A stretch of 64,000 bases of DNA from Tomocerus qinae (taxonomy: Eukaryota; Arthropoda; Collembola; Entomobryomorpha; Tomoceridae), in NCBI GenBank assembly GCA_020055645.1, contig CM034548.1:18662001-18726000 (forward strand), in the 5' to 3' direction. Under the pieces are notes generated by a model. That model was not told the DNA's origin and ran no database searches. It worked only from the letters and a program-made list of their open reading frames with translations. The translations under genes were made by a program, and so were the position numbers. Positions 39,225 to 52,800 of this stretch are shown one piece after another; positions within the stretch are counted from its first letter, which is position 1, and each line of letters begins with the position of its first letter.

Positions 39225-42200
39225 TGAGACAAAATGAAATAATAGGTTTACCTAATAATTAAAGTATTAGAGTAAATAGTAGATTTTACACTTGGGACTT
39301 ATACAGGTGACAAAAATGAGATGGTTGACAGCACAAATATGTAACCACACTGGCAGCTGTCTATATAACGACATCTTAAAATCTCTGTCTGTCCACTGAG
39401 CTAAGTCACTACTTCACACTTAAACCTAACAACAACATGACAAACATTAAGCACACTTTTCTACACCTTAACCAATCCGACCAAGATATTTTCCTCTCAT
39501 TACTAATAGGAAAATATGTTTTTTCACTTGAGTCAGCATTACGACATACAGCAATTCAGTAACATACATTTTGACTGTAGTATTAAAAATCCAATGTTGA
39601 AATAAACGAATTCAATTAATAATCCAATGTTCATTGTCATTTTTGATATTTACAAGTTGTTTACAAATATACATTACTTACATGTCTGTTTAAAAATGTT
39701 TAAGGAGCCACCCATAGTTTGAAGCTAAAGTAGAAATATACATAGCAATAAATGTTGAAAATTAATTTTTTAGAATCACGGCTCTAACGTTGTGAATGAG
39801 AATTTTAGTTTTATCTGATATATAAATGTAAGCTTTCTAGTTAAGTAGACACGATAGTTGTGACGTGACCTGCTGTCATATTTTGTTTCTTTTTAGACAA
39901 TTAATTTTGTCTCTTCTGTAGCTGGAGGCAAAATAAACGCGAGAGGTTAGCTACCTAATTAATTGAATTAGGTATAACTGCTTATTTTCATGATCTAGTG
40001 TTCTACTGTATGCAAATATGGTAGGAGGAGGTAGCAGAAAGGTGCTAGTAAATATGTATTATTTTGTAATAAGAGAAATTGGTATTGCTGCAACTGTTCT
40101 ACATTCATTCAACTCGTTCCATATAGTAGTAGGTAGTTAAGTTGTTAGACAGAGCTGAGTAAAAGAGCATGTACCTAGAAATCTTTTTTATGGGCAATCT
40201 GTCTGTGCATGTGATGCACCGACAGTCACAACGTCTACAAAAACTGATGATCTCTTCATCACCGTTACTCTCCACGTACGACATTATCGTAGTAGGGAGG
40301 TAAAGGTAAACAAAGTTCGCACACAATAACAAAAAGCCTGTCATTGTCTATTTAGCAGACAACGCAGTTAACAAGAATGGACTCTCACTCTTTTAATATG
40401 GGAAATATCTTAAATGTAATTTTAATTATGATTTAACTTGCATGTCCTAAAAATTTTGCACATCACTGTCTCAGGAATAGTGGCAAAACTCTATCTCTTC
40501 CAGCATCATGAGAATTCTTCAACTGAAAACATTACAATACATCATTTCGTGAGACAATAATATTATACAATTCTATGCACAAGACACTTATATAGATACA
40601 CTGTAGATAAATAGCTACATGATTTAATAATTTTACTACAAACAAAAGGCAGGTACCAAAATCCATCAGCCGAAGATTGTCATTACAGTTGTGTTCATTA
40701 AATTGCATGTAATCTCAAAATGATTACCTACACTTAATAGATTTCTAGTCCGGCCTACAATTACCTGCTGAATCTGTATAAAAAGCACTTTTCCAAACTT
40801 GTAATTTGGTGATGCGGTGCCATTTAATTTGTTCTTACGCATAAAACTTTGCGTGCCGCAGTAATACCAACACAGATACAAAAAAAACAGAAAGGAGGAC
40901 TCACCGAACGTCACACATTTTGTTGCATCATGAGTCAATAGATTAATTGCCATATAATAGAGTTCAAAACATTAATTTGTGTGGATATAGTCCTGTGTTA
41001 ATCTATCAGGGCTACATCCTCCTATATTAATTGCATGTATTTCAAAAGAAACTTATAGTAAGTGTGGCAATGGGTTATGATCTACAGTCTCTCCATCTGA
41101 ATCGCCTTGACCGAGAATTTCGGTGGATATTTACAAATATTGCAAGAAAAGAGACGCAATTTGTGTGTACAGGACTAGCCTTTGTTAGAGAGACAACATT
41201 TATTAGTTTAATAGTGGTTAACGAGCTGATTATAATATTGTAACAATAAGTTTGTATATCAGTTGTGTACTTGATAAAAGTAAGAGTGCCTTCAACTTGA
41301 ATGGAGATATCCACAGAACAATATTATGCAGATAAGCAATTGAGCCAGACTACTCGTTACTTGTCCTAACACTCTATTGTGAAACTCATAATAAAATCAT
41401 TTACATAAATATTTGCCTTTTGCTATAAACACAAGGAGATTGTCCTGCATTATCATTCCTCTGTTTCTTACTATTCCAAATGTATAAATGTTCGCTATTG
41501 TTTCGTTATCTACCTTCTAAATATTTTCCTTTTGACTATACATATACATTTGATATACAAACCAATGAATGAATATTTTATATAGTATATCTGGACATAG
41601 CGTGCTTTATGTTTGTATAATAATTATATACAGATCCCCATATTGTTTTGTACATGGGTAACTGTAGTTATACAATATTTGCAGGTACCTACAGACACTA
41701 AGTATACTGGCGTAGGTGATATTGCAGAATTGAATAACTTGTTTGAGCAGAAAAAACCATCACATTAGCATGCATGAAGATATATATTTTCTGATTGGGA
41801 TACCACCACATAAAACGAGAGTTAATTGTGTCAATTAAGTTGTGTTACGTGCAAATAATAATTGTATCTGTAAACAAGTGAGTTGCTCCAGGCATCTATA
41901 TATACAAATGTATGCAATATGCAAATATTTGTCTTTATCTCTACTTACTCAACTAATGTCTACAATAAAAATATTGAGAATTCTACTGGGAAACACCGTA
42001 CAAAATGAGCGTCTGGTAAATCAGCATTCACAATCACATCAATTGATTGGATAAGGGTAGAGTAGAGTCTCGTCTGTTTGTTTATACATCCCCATTAACA
42101 TTAAGATAGTCAATTTGACTACTTGTCAGACTATACAATGCAATGTCCAACGTGGGTTGAATCCTAAGTAAAACGAAACGCATGATTACCAAGTATTAAA

Positions 42201-44596
42201 TAATAGGTCTTGTAAATGCAAAGCATTCTTCGTGTGATGGGGCTTGGTGTTAAGAATACGAAATAAATTTACAAGACAAGCGCAAAACAGTAAAAAGTAT
42301 AATAATAGCAATTGTAAAGTCAAAGGCCGACAGGATAGTTCATAAATAAAGCCATTTACAGTTTGGAGATAGTTGAGGTTGGGTTTAGTACGCATTGTAC
42401 AATAAAAGTTGACACACATGTGTGTGTACTTATTATACATACCATAAAGTGTATCTTACCTTCTATTAGTACTAGAGTGGGACGACATCTTTGTCATAGA
42501 GAAAAGAGAGTAAAGTTCTAAGAAATGCCAAACGCATATAAATAGTATTACACAGACAGAAGAAGAGAACGCGTGACTGACAAGTGCATTTATGCAAATA
42601 GAATTGATGAGAGATCCACAACCCTAAAAGTGTGTTAAGTGTCCTTTTTTACTTTCAGAGTCGTGGTGACACAAAAAATTATATATCATCTTTAATGGTT
42701 ATCCTATAATACCTTTCCTCCATACCTTCGACATGACCATCTTGTACATAAAAATACGTACTAGTTTAACACGTTACCGTTATCCACCATTTAAAAGGTG
42801 TCAAAATAGAAACGTTAGTGCAATTGAATTGGAAAACCAACTTTATATTTATATAACTTCTTCTTATAGCCTTATAGGCACTTGGTTTATGGAGAAATAA
42901 TTTTTTCTTCTCGGGTTTTGCCAAAAGAATTAGATGTGACGTGCTTTAAAAATCATCAACTACCTCACTACTGTCACTACAAATGAAAATGAACATGTTT
43001 GTTGCATATAGCTACCTACTGATGTATTCAGATGAGAAGATAGCCTTTTGATTACATTGATATATGTAAAGTATTTTTACACTTATGCTTATGAGACTCA
43101 GGAAATGATTTTTGGCTTGATGTATTCTATAACAAGGTACAATGGATGGTTAGGTCCCTAATTAGTTTTAAGTACTGTATGTATTTATGTATGGGTAAGT
43201 AATTAGATGGATGGGATTAAATGGGGGTAATTAAATAAATATCCCTTCCCAGAAATCTGATTTAGACTACAATGGCATAATACAATTTGGCAATTAAAGT
43301 TAAGTGCATGCATATTATGGAGTGTGGACTAATGTTGAGGTTTATGCTGTCGGAGCTAGGGTACTAAGTACTAGTATAGGATATGAAATATTTGCATAGA
43401 ATAATATTTACAGAAAAGAAGGATTTAAGTGTATGTACATGGGAGATACCTACCTAGATAGAGTACAGTGTTTAGTTAGTGGTATATGGTATGAGACGTA
43501 TGAGATGTGTGTGAGTAAAAGAAAAGGAAAATAAATGAAAGATGAGCAAGGAGGAGACTGCGAGAGCAACAAAGGGTGTTGAATAGAAAATATAATATTA
43601 TTGCACACTATTTGACAATAATTCACGTTTACAAAAATAAAACTTTCACAACAGATGCAGACTAAACGAAGCAACGTCCATTCACTCTCGAAGTAATGGT
43701 GCACTGCTGAGCCATTATCATCACTATTCATTGAATTCACTACACGTTGATCATGGAGGCACCAAGGAAGACACGAAACATTATCACACAACTACCGTCG
43801 ATCGACGCAGATGGATGATATGGAACATATAGGCACTCTTCACGAACATAGCGGAGTAGAGTGAGCATATTTTCATTTTATAATCTACGTTTCTATGTAC
43901 TATAGATACTCGTCCAAATTCATGTCGGGGATTCATTGAGCAGTCTTTTAAAAATTCACGAGTCATTTTCACGTCTGTTCATTAACTACTAATTCCTTCC
44001 TGTGTGTGTCACGTATTTAATTTAGTTAGCACTTTTGCGTATTTTGTTGCGTATCCATCATCAGAACAAGGAAAATGTTATCACTCCGCTCCGTGCAGTC
44101 GAGTCCGGGGAGATTGTCTCTTGAACATCACTATAAATTGTCATGTCGCCGATAGCCCGACCTTGAGGCAATATATTCAGGTGGGTAGGCTAATTTAATT
44201 GATTAGATTGGCAAAGACTATCTATAATTTCTCACAGCTACTACGACACAATTAGAACTACATACATTGAGATTCCGGTTTTGATTGATTGCTAGAACAT
44301 TGACGTTTTGATCAAGACGAACGTTTGGAATGCCAATGAAGGAACTATATAATTGTCATCAGTACGTAATGGAAGTTAGTGGAAAGAAGAACTTACGCAA
44401 CTATCACAAAAGTTGATCTTGATGAAGAAGGAGTAGTACTTGCAAAAATAATTTCCTTGTGTCTGGATGGATACAAATGTCAGTGAAGACTTTCCTTTAT
44501 GGCTAGCCAAAGGACGAGAGGAGAGTCGAAGAAGTTTGTTGTTGTTAAGAGTACATATAATATTTGTATGTACAGATAATGTAGTCATGTATGCAG

Positions 44597-44632
44597 TAAT
44601 AATAATAATAATATTAATAATAATAATAATAG
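44597..44632. repeat. Imperfect (AAT)n microsatellite
   Basis: About 36 bases of AAT/TAA units with one interruption, downstream of the 3' end of the minus-strand gene. Confidence 0.85.
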
Positions 44633-44784
44633 GACAATACAATATCTAAATATACTGTAAAACGCGTGATTAAATTTGGTTGCACTAATAAAATTGATTG
44701 CAACTGGGATTCTTTTACTACCAATCAATCAATGGATCTGTCAATGCTCTTCTTCTTCCTCTTCAGGAGTACTCGAGGAGATAT

Positions 44785-44790
44785 TTTAAT
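44785..44790 (-). promoter_or_regulatory. Possible poly(A) signal of the secreted gene
   Basis: ATTAAA on the minus strand, 28 bases past the stop codon. No AATAAA was found on the minus strand in the 200 bases beyond the stop. A very short 3' UTR would follow if it is used. Confidence 0.3.
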
Positions 44791-44817
44791 ATTATTATGT
44801 AGATATGATGACTAAAT

Positions 44818-45201
44818 TTAACGTCTCCATCCTGGCTCTTGTGGAGGAGCTTCGTCATTGACTCCGTACTTGATGCCTTCCAGCAGTCCGGTTCCGAATC
44901 CCTTCGTTCCTTCCACAAGCCCAGAGAACAAGTTACCTTTCGTCTTCGCAGCTTGCACAACTCCCGAAGCCAGGATTTCTTTCGTACCCGAAACCCAGTC
45001 CACGGCTGTGCCAACTGTCTGCGACACCCGACCGCTCACATCTCCCAAGATGTCGAACGCAAATGGCAATGTTCCTGACAAACTTGTCTTGGCAGCTGCA
45101 AGCGACGCCACCAAATTCGACATCACGTGCAATAATCCTCCAGTCACATCTCCAACTGTCTCCAGCAATTTCTTCAGTACTAACGCTCCAGATCGGACCG
45201 C
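44818..45201 (-). CDS. Exon 3 of the secreted gene: helical C-terminus and stop
   Basis: The acceptor is TTTACCAG just before 45201 and the frame ends at TAA (44820-44818): 127 codons. It is made mostly of Gly, Ala, Val, Leu, Thr, Ser and Lys in an 11-residue-like rhythm and ends in a short acidic/proline tail, DEAPPQEPGWRR. The pyrimidine tract of this acceptor is weak, but the frame fits exactly. Confidence 0.82.
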   Translation of the reverse strand, partial: AVRSGALVLKKLLETVGDVTGGLLHVMSNLVASLAAAKTSLSGTLPFAFDILGDVSGRVSQTVGTAVDWVSGTKEILASGVVQAAKTKGNLFSGLVEGTKGFGTGLLEGIKYGVNDEAPPQEPGWRR

Positions 45202-48200
45202 CTGGTAAATTTCACCCAAATTTCGTCAATACCCATTTGGATCAACATTTTTCACCCGAAGCTTAATGGCGGTTTCTAATTCTAAGCGTAACTTGCTTTT
45301 TGACCTATTTTCTTTAAATTTTTGGCATCTCCTTTATATGGATGAAACACAGTTGCTTCCATCATAATAATAAATGATCCTCGTTTTCCAAGTTGACTAA
45401 TTTTAGGTGCTACGATGAATGTCACTCATTTTTATTATGCATGAATAATTCTCATCCATGACTAATATAACAGTTAACAGTTGCATGAAACAAACGCTCT
45501 TTGTAGTTATTACCAAAGATTTCTATTCTGCTGTTGATTTAACGTGACATTAGGCTGTTATCTTGTACTTCCTAAGCACGTCATGATCTAAGTTGACTTT
45601 TGTCTTTATTTCCATGCTAGTCTAATTCTACCATCAAAATTGCTATTATAATCAAAACTACATTTACACGTGCTTTGCTACATGAAAGATATGGGATAGA
45701 CGGAAATATAAACTGAAAAATTAGAGAAAATATTTTCCTAGGCTATTCAGCTAGATTGTATGACAATATTATTAGCTAGTACTACAGTGTGATGACTGCT
45801 AATATGCTTTCCGTGAGATACGGACCATTTTTTGTGTCTCCGTCTCAATTGGATGTCAGACAGAAATGAACACTTACTACTTATTACTATCTCACCGCAC
45901 ATACCAATGTTTGGGAGTCAGGCGAGGATGTAAGTTATAGAGAATGAGCTGCAAATATAAATACCTACTTACACTATATCACCCTGTGTAATCTAGGAAA
46001 GTTCTATACCTACCTGAATTTTAAAAAGTTGTAACCTGAGTAAATTTCCCTAACAGATACTTTCCTAAGCTTAGTCAACTTTAAAAGTGAATTATTCCAG
46101 AATTGCTGTCATGCTCAAGAATAATTTACTAGGTCAGCTTTCCAACAACAAAAAGAAAATAATAAACTACCTAATAAATAAAGCCTTTCTTGTTATTGTG
46201 GCTTCCGTCTGATTTAACTTTGTGTACATAGGATCTCTGCATCATATAGATTTGGCTGCTGAATACAACCGAGACCTAATTGCGACTCTAATATAACAAA
46301 CAGGAAACAAAACAGCAAAATCTTTTCCGTGAATCCCTACAGCTTGAATATTATCTTAGAAAATGACATTGCAAATATTTCTGTACTAAAAATCGAAATA
46401 ATTTTCGAAAAAAACTACTTAAAACCCTAAAATTCCATTTCAACTCAATTAAAAAAATAAATCCTTACAACAGGGACGCTCTTAGCAGCTTGTTGGGTGA
46501 CTCCAGCAGCAGCGTCTGTCGTTTGAGCGAAAGTGTCAGCAGCTCCGACGACCAATGGTTTCAAGAGAGACAAAGCCAGATTGGGAAGACCAAGAATCAA
46601 ACGGATGAGTTGACCAAATACATTTCCAGTAGTTCCTCCTACACTTTTCAAGTTGGTGGCGATGACATCTCCGGGTCCCAAAGCATTGGGTCCGTATGGC
46701 GGGTCACGGTAAATAGCTGGATTTGGCTGGTTAGAGTATTCAACGCCCTTGACGCCTACGGCGGACAATTGCTCCTTTTGGCAAGGACAGTTCATGATTT
46801 TGTCCAACATGGCATTACCAGTCATGAAGTATTGACGAGCAATACGAGGGGAGCTGGAAGAGACGCTGGCTTCAGAAGATGCAGAGGCAACTGGAGAAGG
46901 AACTGTTGGTTTAGATGGGGCTGAGTTGCTTGCACTTGTAGAAGCATCATCGCTGGAAGTATCGACTGCATTTCCCTTGGGGGATGCCGCTGAGCCTGCA
47001 GCATCGGCAAAGTCTTCTGGTAAGTTCAAAGCTCGCAAGACATCGACAATATCATCCTGAAAGAGATGACACAAATTTTCATGACATGCATTTAAACGTG
47101 TCAACAGAATAGACATTGACAATAGAATAGAGTATAAAAACCATTTGGGAGTGTTGCTAATGGTATTTGTGTAATAATGCAACATGTGTCATTATTTATA
47201 ATAAATGGATTTGCTTAATATTAACATCTCACTCAACTCTGCATTATTTAATCTTAATAGTTATTTATATTTAGTCACACTGCAAACTTCTTATCTTGTC
47301 TGCTATAAATGGAAACTGTTTTAAGGAATTGTCACTCTCCTATGTATTATGTACTATTTAATTCACAGTTTGGTTTCAACACCCTGTCAGCATTACTCAT
47401 GTTAAAAAAGGTTAGTACCTGTGGCCACTATATTATTTATACACTACTACAGATGTCGAGTTGAGAGATAATGAGTTTTATGGTGAAAAGCACTCCAAGT
47501 TGAGCAACAGGTGGAATAGAATGACTGTGCGTTTTGTCTGAGGAAAAGAACATTTAATTTTAGTGCTGAATTGCATGCATCTAAAAATTCTGCTCAGCCA
47601 TGCATCAATTAGTCAACAAATGGCAAACAAAAGTTCATTAGAGTTGTAATGGGATCACTACCTACTAGTTGACATTTATATTTTACGATTTTTGTGGGAG
47701 GTACCTAGTTAAAGAAAATCATTTCTGTCGCACATTTAATATGTAATAAATTACATGTGTAATAAAAATATATTTTCATGCTGACTAGCTACGGCGCTCG
47801 TATCAAAGTTTTACTTGTCTAAAAGTATTGCTAATGCTAAAGAAAACCATAAAACTCGCTCAAGCATCGAATTTTGTAAGTTTTAATCTGTAATTTCATG
47901 TTTATTCCTTTGTTATTGTTTCTTTGGCTTATTATCTGCTATGAGTATCTGTAGTTATTCAACTGTTTTTATAAATACTTGTACGTACAATGCTTACGTA
48001 GGTTACGTATTGAACATGTGTATATGTAATCTACATAATATAGCGTGTGTAAGCAATGTCTGTTTTGTAATTAATCCATTAGAATAAATTGTAGGTAGAG
48101 ATAGAAATTTTAAGCAATAGTTCTACAAGATAATTTATTTGAATTGATTTACAAATCGTGTCAACTTTCTTGTGATTACACGGATTCTTCAAAAGCTCGT

Positions 48201-49775
48201 CTTTAGCTTCTTTAGTTCAAGATTCATATAGCCACAGGTACTTATTCTTAGTACATTGTATCATAGGGATACAAAAGATAAAGTCAAAATAAAGGATTAC
48301 TCAGATGTGATATTTATTCACGACGAAATAGTTTCTGAGAAAAGATTTTTTCCCTGTGCTACACGCACATAATGAAGAAACAAGTAATTTGCAATAAAGT
48401 ACCGAAAAATATAGAAAATATGTATGTCCAACGACAATAATAGTGCCCTAGCTATGGATTTATACAGAAAAAGATGAAACACGACGAGATATACGTAAAT
48501 AATGATAATAAATAGGTAAAGGCCGACCTCTCTTTTTTTGTAATTCCCAAGTTCTATGAACTCAAATCGACATTCTTATAAACTCTTTGATTCTTCTTCA
48601 GACTACACACACGTAACAAACAATGGTAATTATCCCCAACTGACATTTACTTGAGTAAGTATATTATACATACGAGAGAGGTATTCACTTCAATGTTATA
48701 TCTTCTAGAGTGTAGTAGTAATTGTCTCCGTTATTGCACTTACATATAATTCTTACTCATTTGACTAGGCTGAATGGTAAATTGCGTACAGAATTTAGTT
48801 TACACTTCACATAGTATTATAAAATGTACCTATCTAGTACTTATGGCGTAAATACAAACGTTTTCGTTCTATGTTACTTAGAAAAGCGGTGTGGATGGAG
48901 TAAAAAGGTAATGTTATCCTAAATAACAATAAGAGAAGAGATAACGCAACATTATATAATAATACATATAATGAATAAAACCTGATTGTAAACTTGCATG
49001 TTTATAAAATGCTAGAACATGAAGAGTAAGTAATGCACCTTGTGTGTGTATTATACACAGAGAGTACCTAATTAACTAATCCATTTACGTCTCCACTATT
49101 ACTTTACTGCATGTAACTAAACACTTTTCTTGATCGAGTGTGAGAATTGTGAATGGGATTGCATTTTCCATTGCATACCTCTTTCTTTATATAATAAAGA
49201 TACTTTAGGTAGGTGTTTTATCTAGCTACTTTATTATGTGCACGCTATTGCAGCTTTGTCTCATTGTCAACTCAAATATTATGACTCCTTCAGGTTCTCT
49301 GTTCAGATGGGAAAATTAAGGACTACATTCATACAAACAAAAGTAAAAATCAAACACTCTTGGCTTGAATTCGTTTCAATTACGGTTACCTAGTTAATCT
49401 ACTTTGTCTATTGTTCATCATCGTTTCAATTTAGAGTGAGCACAGTGACATGTTAATTAGACGTCTTAAAATCATTATATTTAAATGCCAGCTTTTAATG
49501 TAATCTTTAAATGCACAAATATGTTGACATACTTGTCTCGATTGAGCCGTTTGCGTTTCTGTCGACGCTGGACCATCTTCTTTCTCTGTAGTTGTCTTTA
49601 CGCTACTACCCGCTGCAGCTGGAACAGTGTCATCCGCTCTTCGGAGTCTAGGAGCAAACTCAGACTGAGATAAAAGATCGTTGCCTACTTTTGAACCTTC
49701 AGGATCAAAAGTGACAGGGATTGCATTTACAGACCAACTGACGGCCAGTAGGACTAAGAGGGCTGTCCACCTCAT
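44818..49775 (-). CDS. Unrecognised secreted protein with furin-type sites and helical C-terminal region (404 aa, three exons)
   Basis: Exons 49775-49533, 47056-46469 and 45201-44818 join through phase-0 introns with GT/AG sites into a complete 404-residue frame. Residues 1-18 form a clear signal peptide (MRWTALLVLLAVSWSVNA). A furin-type site RLRR (43-46) follows; then a Thr/Glu and Ser/Ala-rich acidic stretch (about 50-150); then a second R-x-x-R site, RIAR (152-155); then CPC (171-173), which holds the only cysteines; then a Pro/Tyr/Asn segment (about 191-211). The last ~165 residues are rich in Gly, Ala, Val, Leu, Thr and Lys without Cys or Pro-rich breaks and look like amphipathic helix. 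I do not recognise the family. Secretion and processing are inferred from motifs. It converges with Tnc, 14 kb away. Confidence 0.82.
45202..46468 (-). other. Intron 2 of the secreted gene
   Basis: 1,267 bp, phase 0, donor GTAAGG. I see no further exon or element in it. Confidence 0.75.
46469..47056 (-). CDS. Exon 2 of the secreted gene
   Basis: The acceptor is TCTCTTTCAG just before 47056 and the donor is GTAAGG at 46468-46463; 196 codons in phase 0. It begins DDIVDVLRALNLPEDF, continues through a Ser/Ala/Thr low-complexity segment, RIAR, the CPC motif and a Tyr-Arg-Asp-Pro-Pro-Tyr segment, and enters the helical region. The ATG at 47185 lies in the upstream intron and is not the start. Confidence 0.85.
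47057..49532 (-). other. Intron 1 of the secreted gene
   Basis: 2,476 bp, phase 0, donor GTATGT. I see no further exon or element in it. Confidence 0.75.
49533..49775 (-). CDS. Exon 1 of the secreted gene: signal peptide and RLRR site
   Basis: Starts at ATG 49775-49773 and ends at CAA before a GTATGT donor (49532-49527), 81 codons, phase 0. It encodes the signal peptide, a short propeptide-like stretch ending in RLRR, and a Thr/Glu-rich stretch. The ATG is chosen because the signal peptide begins directly after it and a probable acceptor lies only 11 bases upstream. Confidence 0.85.
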
Positions 49776-49800
49776 TCTGGCTTAATCTAAATCACACAAA
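49776..49800 (-). promoter_or_regulatory. Probable 5' UTR splice acceptor of the secreted gene
   Basis: On the minus strand a T-rich tract ends in GTGTGATTTAG at 49787, leaving only 11 bases before the ATG. This suggests a separate upstream noncoding exon, and so a promoter further into 49.8-64 kb. The tract continues upstream of 49800. The upstream exon was not identified. Confidence 0.4.
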
Positions 49801-52800
49801 AAAACATTTATTAAACACTGTAGTCACTTTTATTGCAATTTATATTATAAGTAGATGCGTAGACACAAAATATTTCGTATAACACGTGAAATTACGGACA
49901 TCCGTGTGGATAAGTTATGAAAACATTTTAGAATGTCAAAAGTACTTTCGTGAAATTAGAGAATAGATTTCGAAGATATTAATGTGCGTATACTGTTTTT
50001 ATTTTCACAAAGTCAAGTGTAGCAATAAGATAGTAATCAAATAGTGATTTAGCTGCACAGGTAGTCAATTTTCTACTGCTGATTGTAGATACTAAATTCA
50101 TCTGTATCATGCAGTTTGATAATTTGTATTTACTACACGTAAGTAAAATTATAAAGGTTAACATGAGTACCCAATGCTAACCTTAATTGATCATTTTTAT
50201 GTCTTGTATTAAACACAGTACAGAATTGGGAAATAAAGCGTATAAAATAGGTAAATGCAGATTTTCTTATAGAATTCTGACATTGTTTCTATGCTGAATG
50301 CATAGAATACACAGTATTAATCCGTAAAACTCAAATCAAGATTGCTCATTATCAGTGACAATACAAGACCAAAATATTCTTACAACTATAATTATGGTTG
50401 TACATACGCGCTTTGCAATTTTCTAACCTCTATCCTACTTGGAAATAGTAAAACAAGATTGTTTTAGTGGTCAAGCTGTATATTCAGGAGTTATGCACAG
50501 ATGAAGTTACATGTTTAAAGAAATGTAAACTCTAACTGATGGTTTTAGTCTCTTGAGGAGATCTTTATAAAATAAGATATATGGTGCACGTTTTATAAAA
50601 GTTACCTACTAGTACGGCCAGGTTCTTAAAGCAAGTTGCAATATTGTTTACTTTTAACTTAAAAGCGAAAGTTTTTTATTGGGTTGAGTTGTGTGGCTCA
50701 TGCATGGCTCATGTCATATCATATCATGTCAGCATCAGCTATATACCCTTCTATTGTAAGACAAGAAGTAATTGGGGTATTACCATCCATAAGTCAAGTT
50801 AGCCTATCTGTATTATATTTAAAACAGAGGGAATACCTGCCTCACCGATCTCACCTATCAAGAAGAAGCATTTAAATTACGATACACTACTAAAGATACC
50901 ACAATGTTAGTCAAGATACGCACTATAGTAGCCCTAGGTAGCACTTTGTTAGGCCAATGGTTCTTTCTAGCAGCAAAATGGTAATTAAGTGTAGAATGCA
51001 CACAGTTGAGCTAAAAAAGATAAGCCAGAACTAAAATGTAATCATATCTCAAGCCAAGTTGGAGTATCCTTAAGTAAACTTGATATACTCAAACTACTTA
51101 TTTATTTCCATCATGGCGCTAATAAATGATACATTTATTTTCAGAATTGAATGCATGCACTCTACAAACCTTACCGTTACTTATGACATTATATCTTATA
51201 TGATAATATTAGGATTTACTACTGTTAAGACTTATCTTATATAATATAGTGCCACTATAAGATATTTAGCCGCAAAAGTATTATTACATGTGTTGTATGT
51301 ATACGTAGGTATTTTAGCTTACGTAGATTCGTTACGTACGTAATTATTACAAGAGCCTTTTCTTCCACGCTTGGGAAGTTCATTGTAGTGCTAATATATT
51401 ATGCCAACTGTTGGTTTCATGTGATATATGAAATAATATGTAATGCATGTAGTATCTGTAGCTAGCGTCTAATTGCCAGTAGATGTTTATTCGCATTTTT
51501 CTTAGCCATAATCACAATCACAACAGAACAACATTCGCGTAGACCAGAGAAGTCAGTTAAATCAATCCCACTAATGCCACACCACAAAATGCAACATAGC
51601 TTAATTTCATATTATGACTAGTACGACCCAAACGTGATTTTAATATCTGTGCACTGTCCATATAGCTTATATAACGGTTTTCATGCACACCACTAAATAA
51701 CTCTAATGTCTAGCAAAAAGCAGTCAGTTCTTTACTTATTTTCATTAGAACATCCACGTAAAATAATTGTGTATACCTACCAACGTTGTTTATGTGTTTT
51801 TCTAAATACACTGCCCATACACCACTCATTATTATGTCTTATATCTCTATACGGTTTATTAGTGAGTAAATAAGTAGGCTATACGAATAATATGAGAATA
51901 ATAGTCTCTTTTCTCATACCTTCAACTCATTCATATAATTTCATTTTATAATGGCGTCCGCCACGCCAAACTCTTCTGCTACTACTATAGATTGAACGTT
52001 GCAGATATCCTGCTTATATCATAATTATTTAATAATATTATAGTCGACCTCTTTGCTTTTCTGGAGCGAAAGTGAAGCCAATCTAAACGGTAACATTACG
52101 ACAATTATTAACACGTTACACTATTAATTCAATTTTTATTGTCTTAAATAATAGTAGGTCAAAACAGCGAAGACAGCACAATATCAAAATTATTTTTGAA
52201 TTATTATGTCATTTCCAGTTGTCATTATTCTAAAGGTGACCACTTTTATTCTGGTTTCTTTAAAATGACTATTTCTCAACGATGCAAAAGAAATACAACA
52301 AAAATAATTAATAACGTTCTAGTATAAGGTGCTAAATGAAATTAGTTGCATGCAAAAAAGAAAAAATATTTGTTGTTCTAATTTTCCATGAAGCTGGTTT
52401 TTAAAACTAAGTATCCTTTCAGTTCCATTATAATAATCATTTCGTTGTTCACACTTGGGTGCTGACATGAATTAAATTAGCACACAAGTTCTATTGAGTG
52501 CTAATCATAATTCCCAATACATTGATACACTAATAAAATAAAGAAGCTTGGCTTTGAATACAAAGTACTAGTTTGGAGTAGAATACAAATCGCTAAAATT
52601 GAGTTAGATCAATTAAGCACGTTCCTGTTTTCTGTATACAGACATGAACATGAAGAGCGAGCACTTGTATAACCTACAGGCAAAATATCCGGATAAGTTA
52701 TATAAGAGATTTTATCTGACAGATAATATGCAATTGCAAAAAAAAATCTTTGGCACAGGAAAGTAAACAATTCCTACTCAAATAATGTCTATAGATTTCT

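Larger units (their letters stand above)
30600..44780. other. Intergenic region without supportable genes
   Basis: This lies between the 3' ends of two convergent genes. Its frames are short, AT-driven and low in complexity; the longest, 131 codons on the minus strand at 37377-37772, is dominated by Tyr, Leu, Thr and Ser and has no domain features. Visible items are the (ATT) tract at 30684, a perfect hairpin at 39194-39224, an AT palindrome near 37811-37840 and the (AAT) tract at 44597-44632. Confidence 0.6.
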
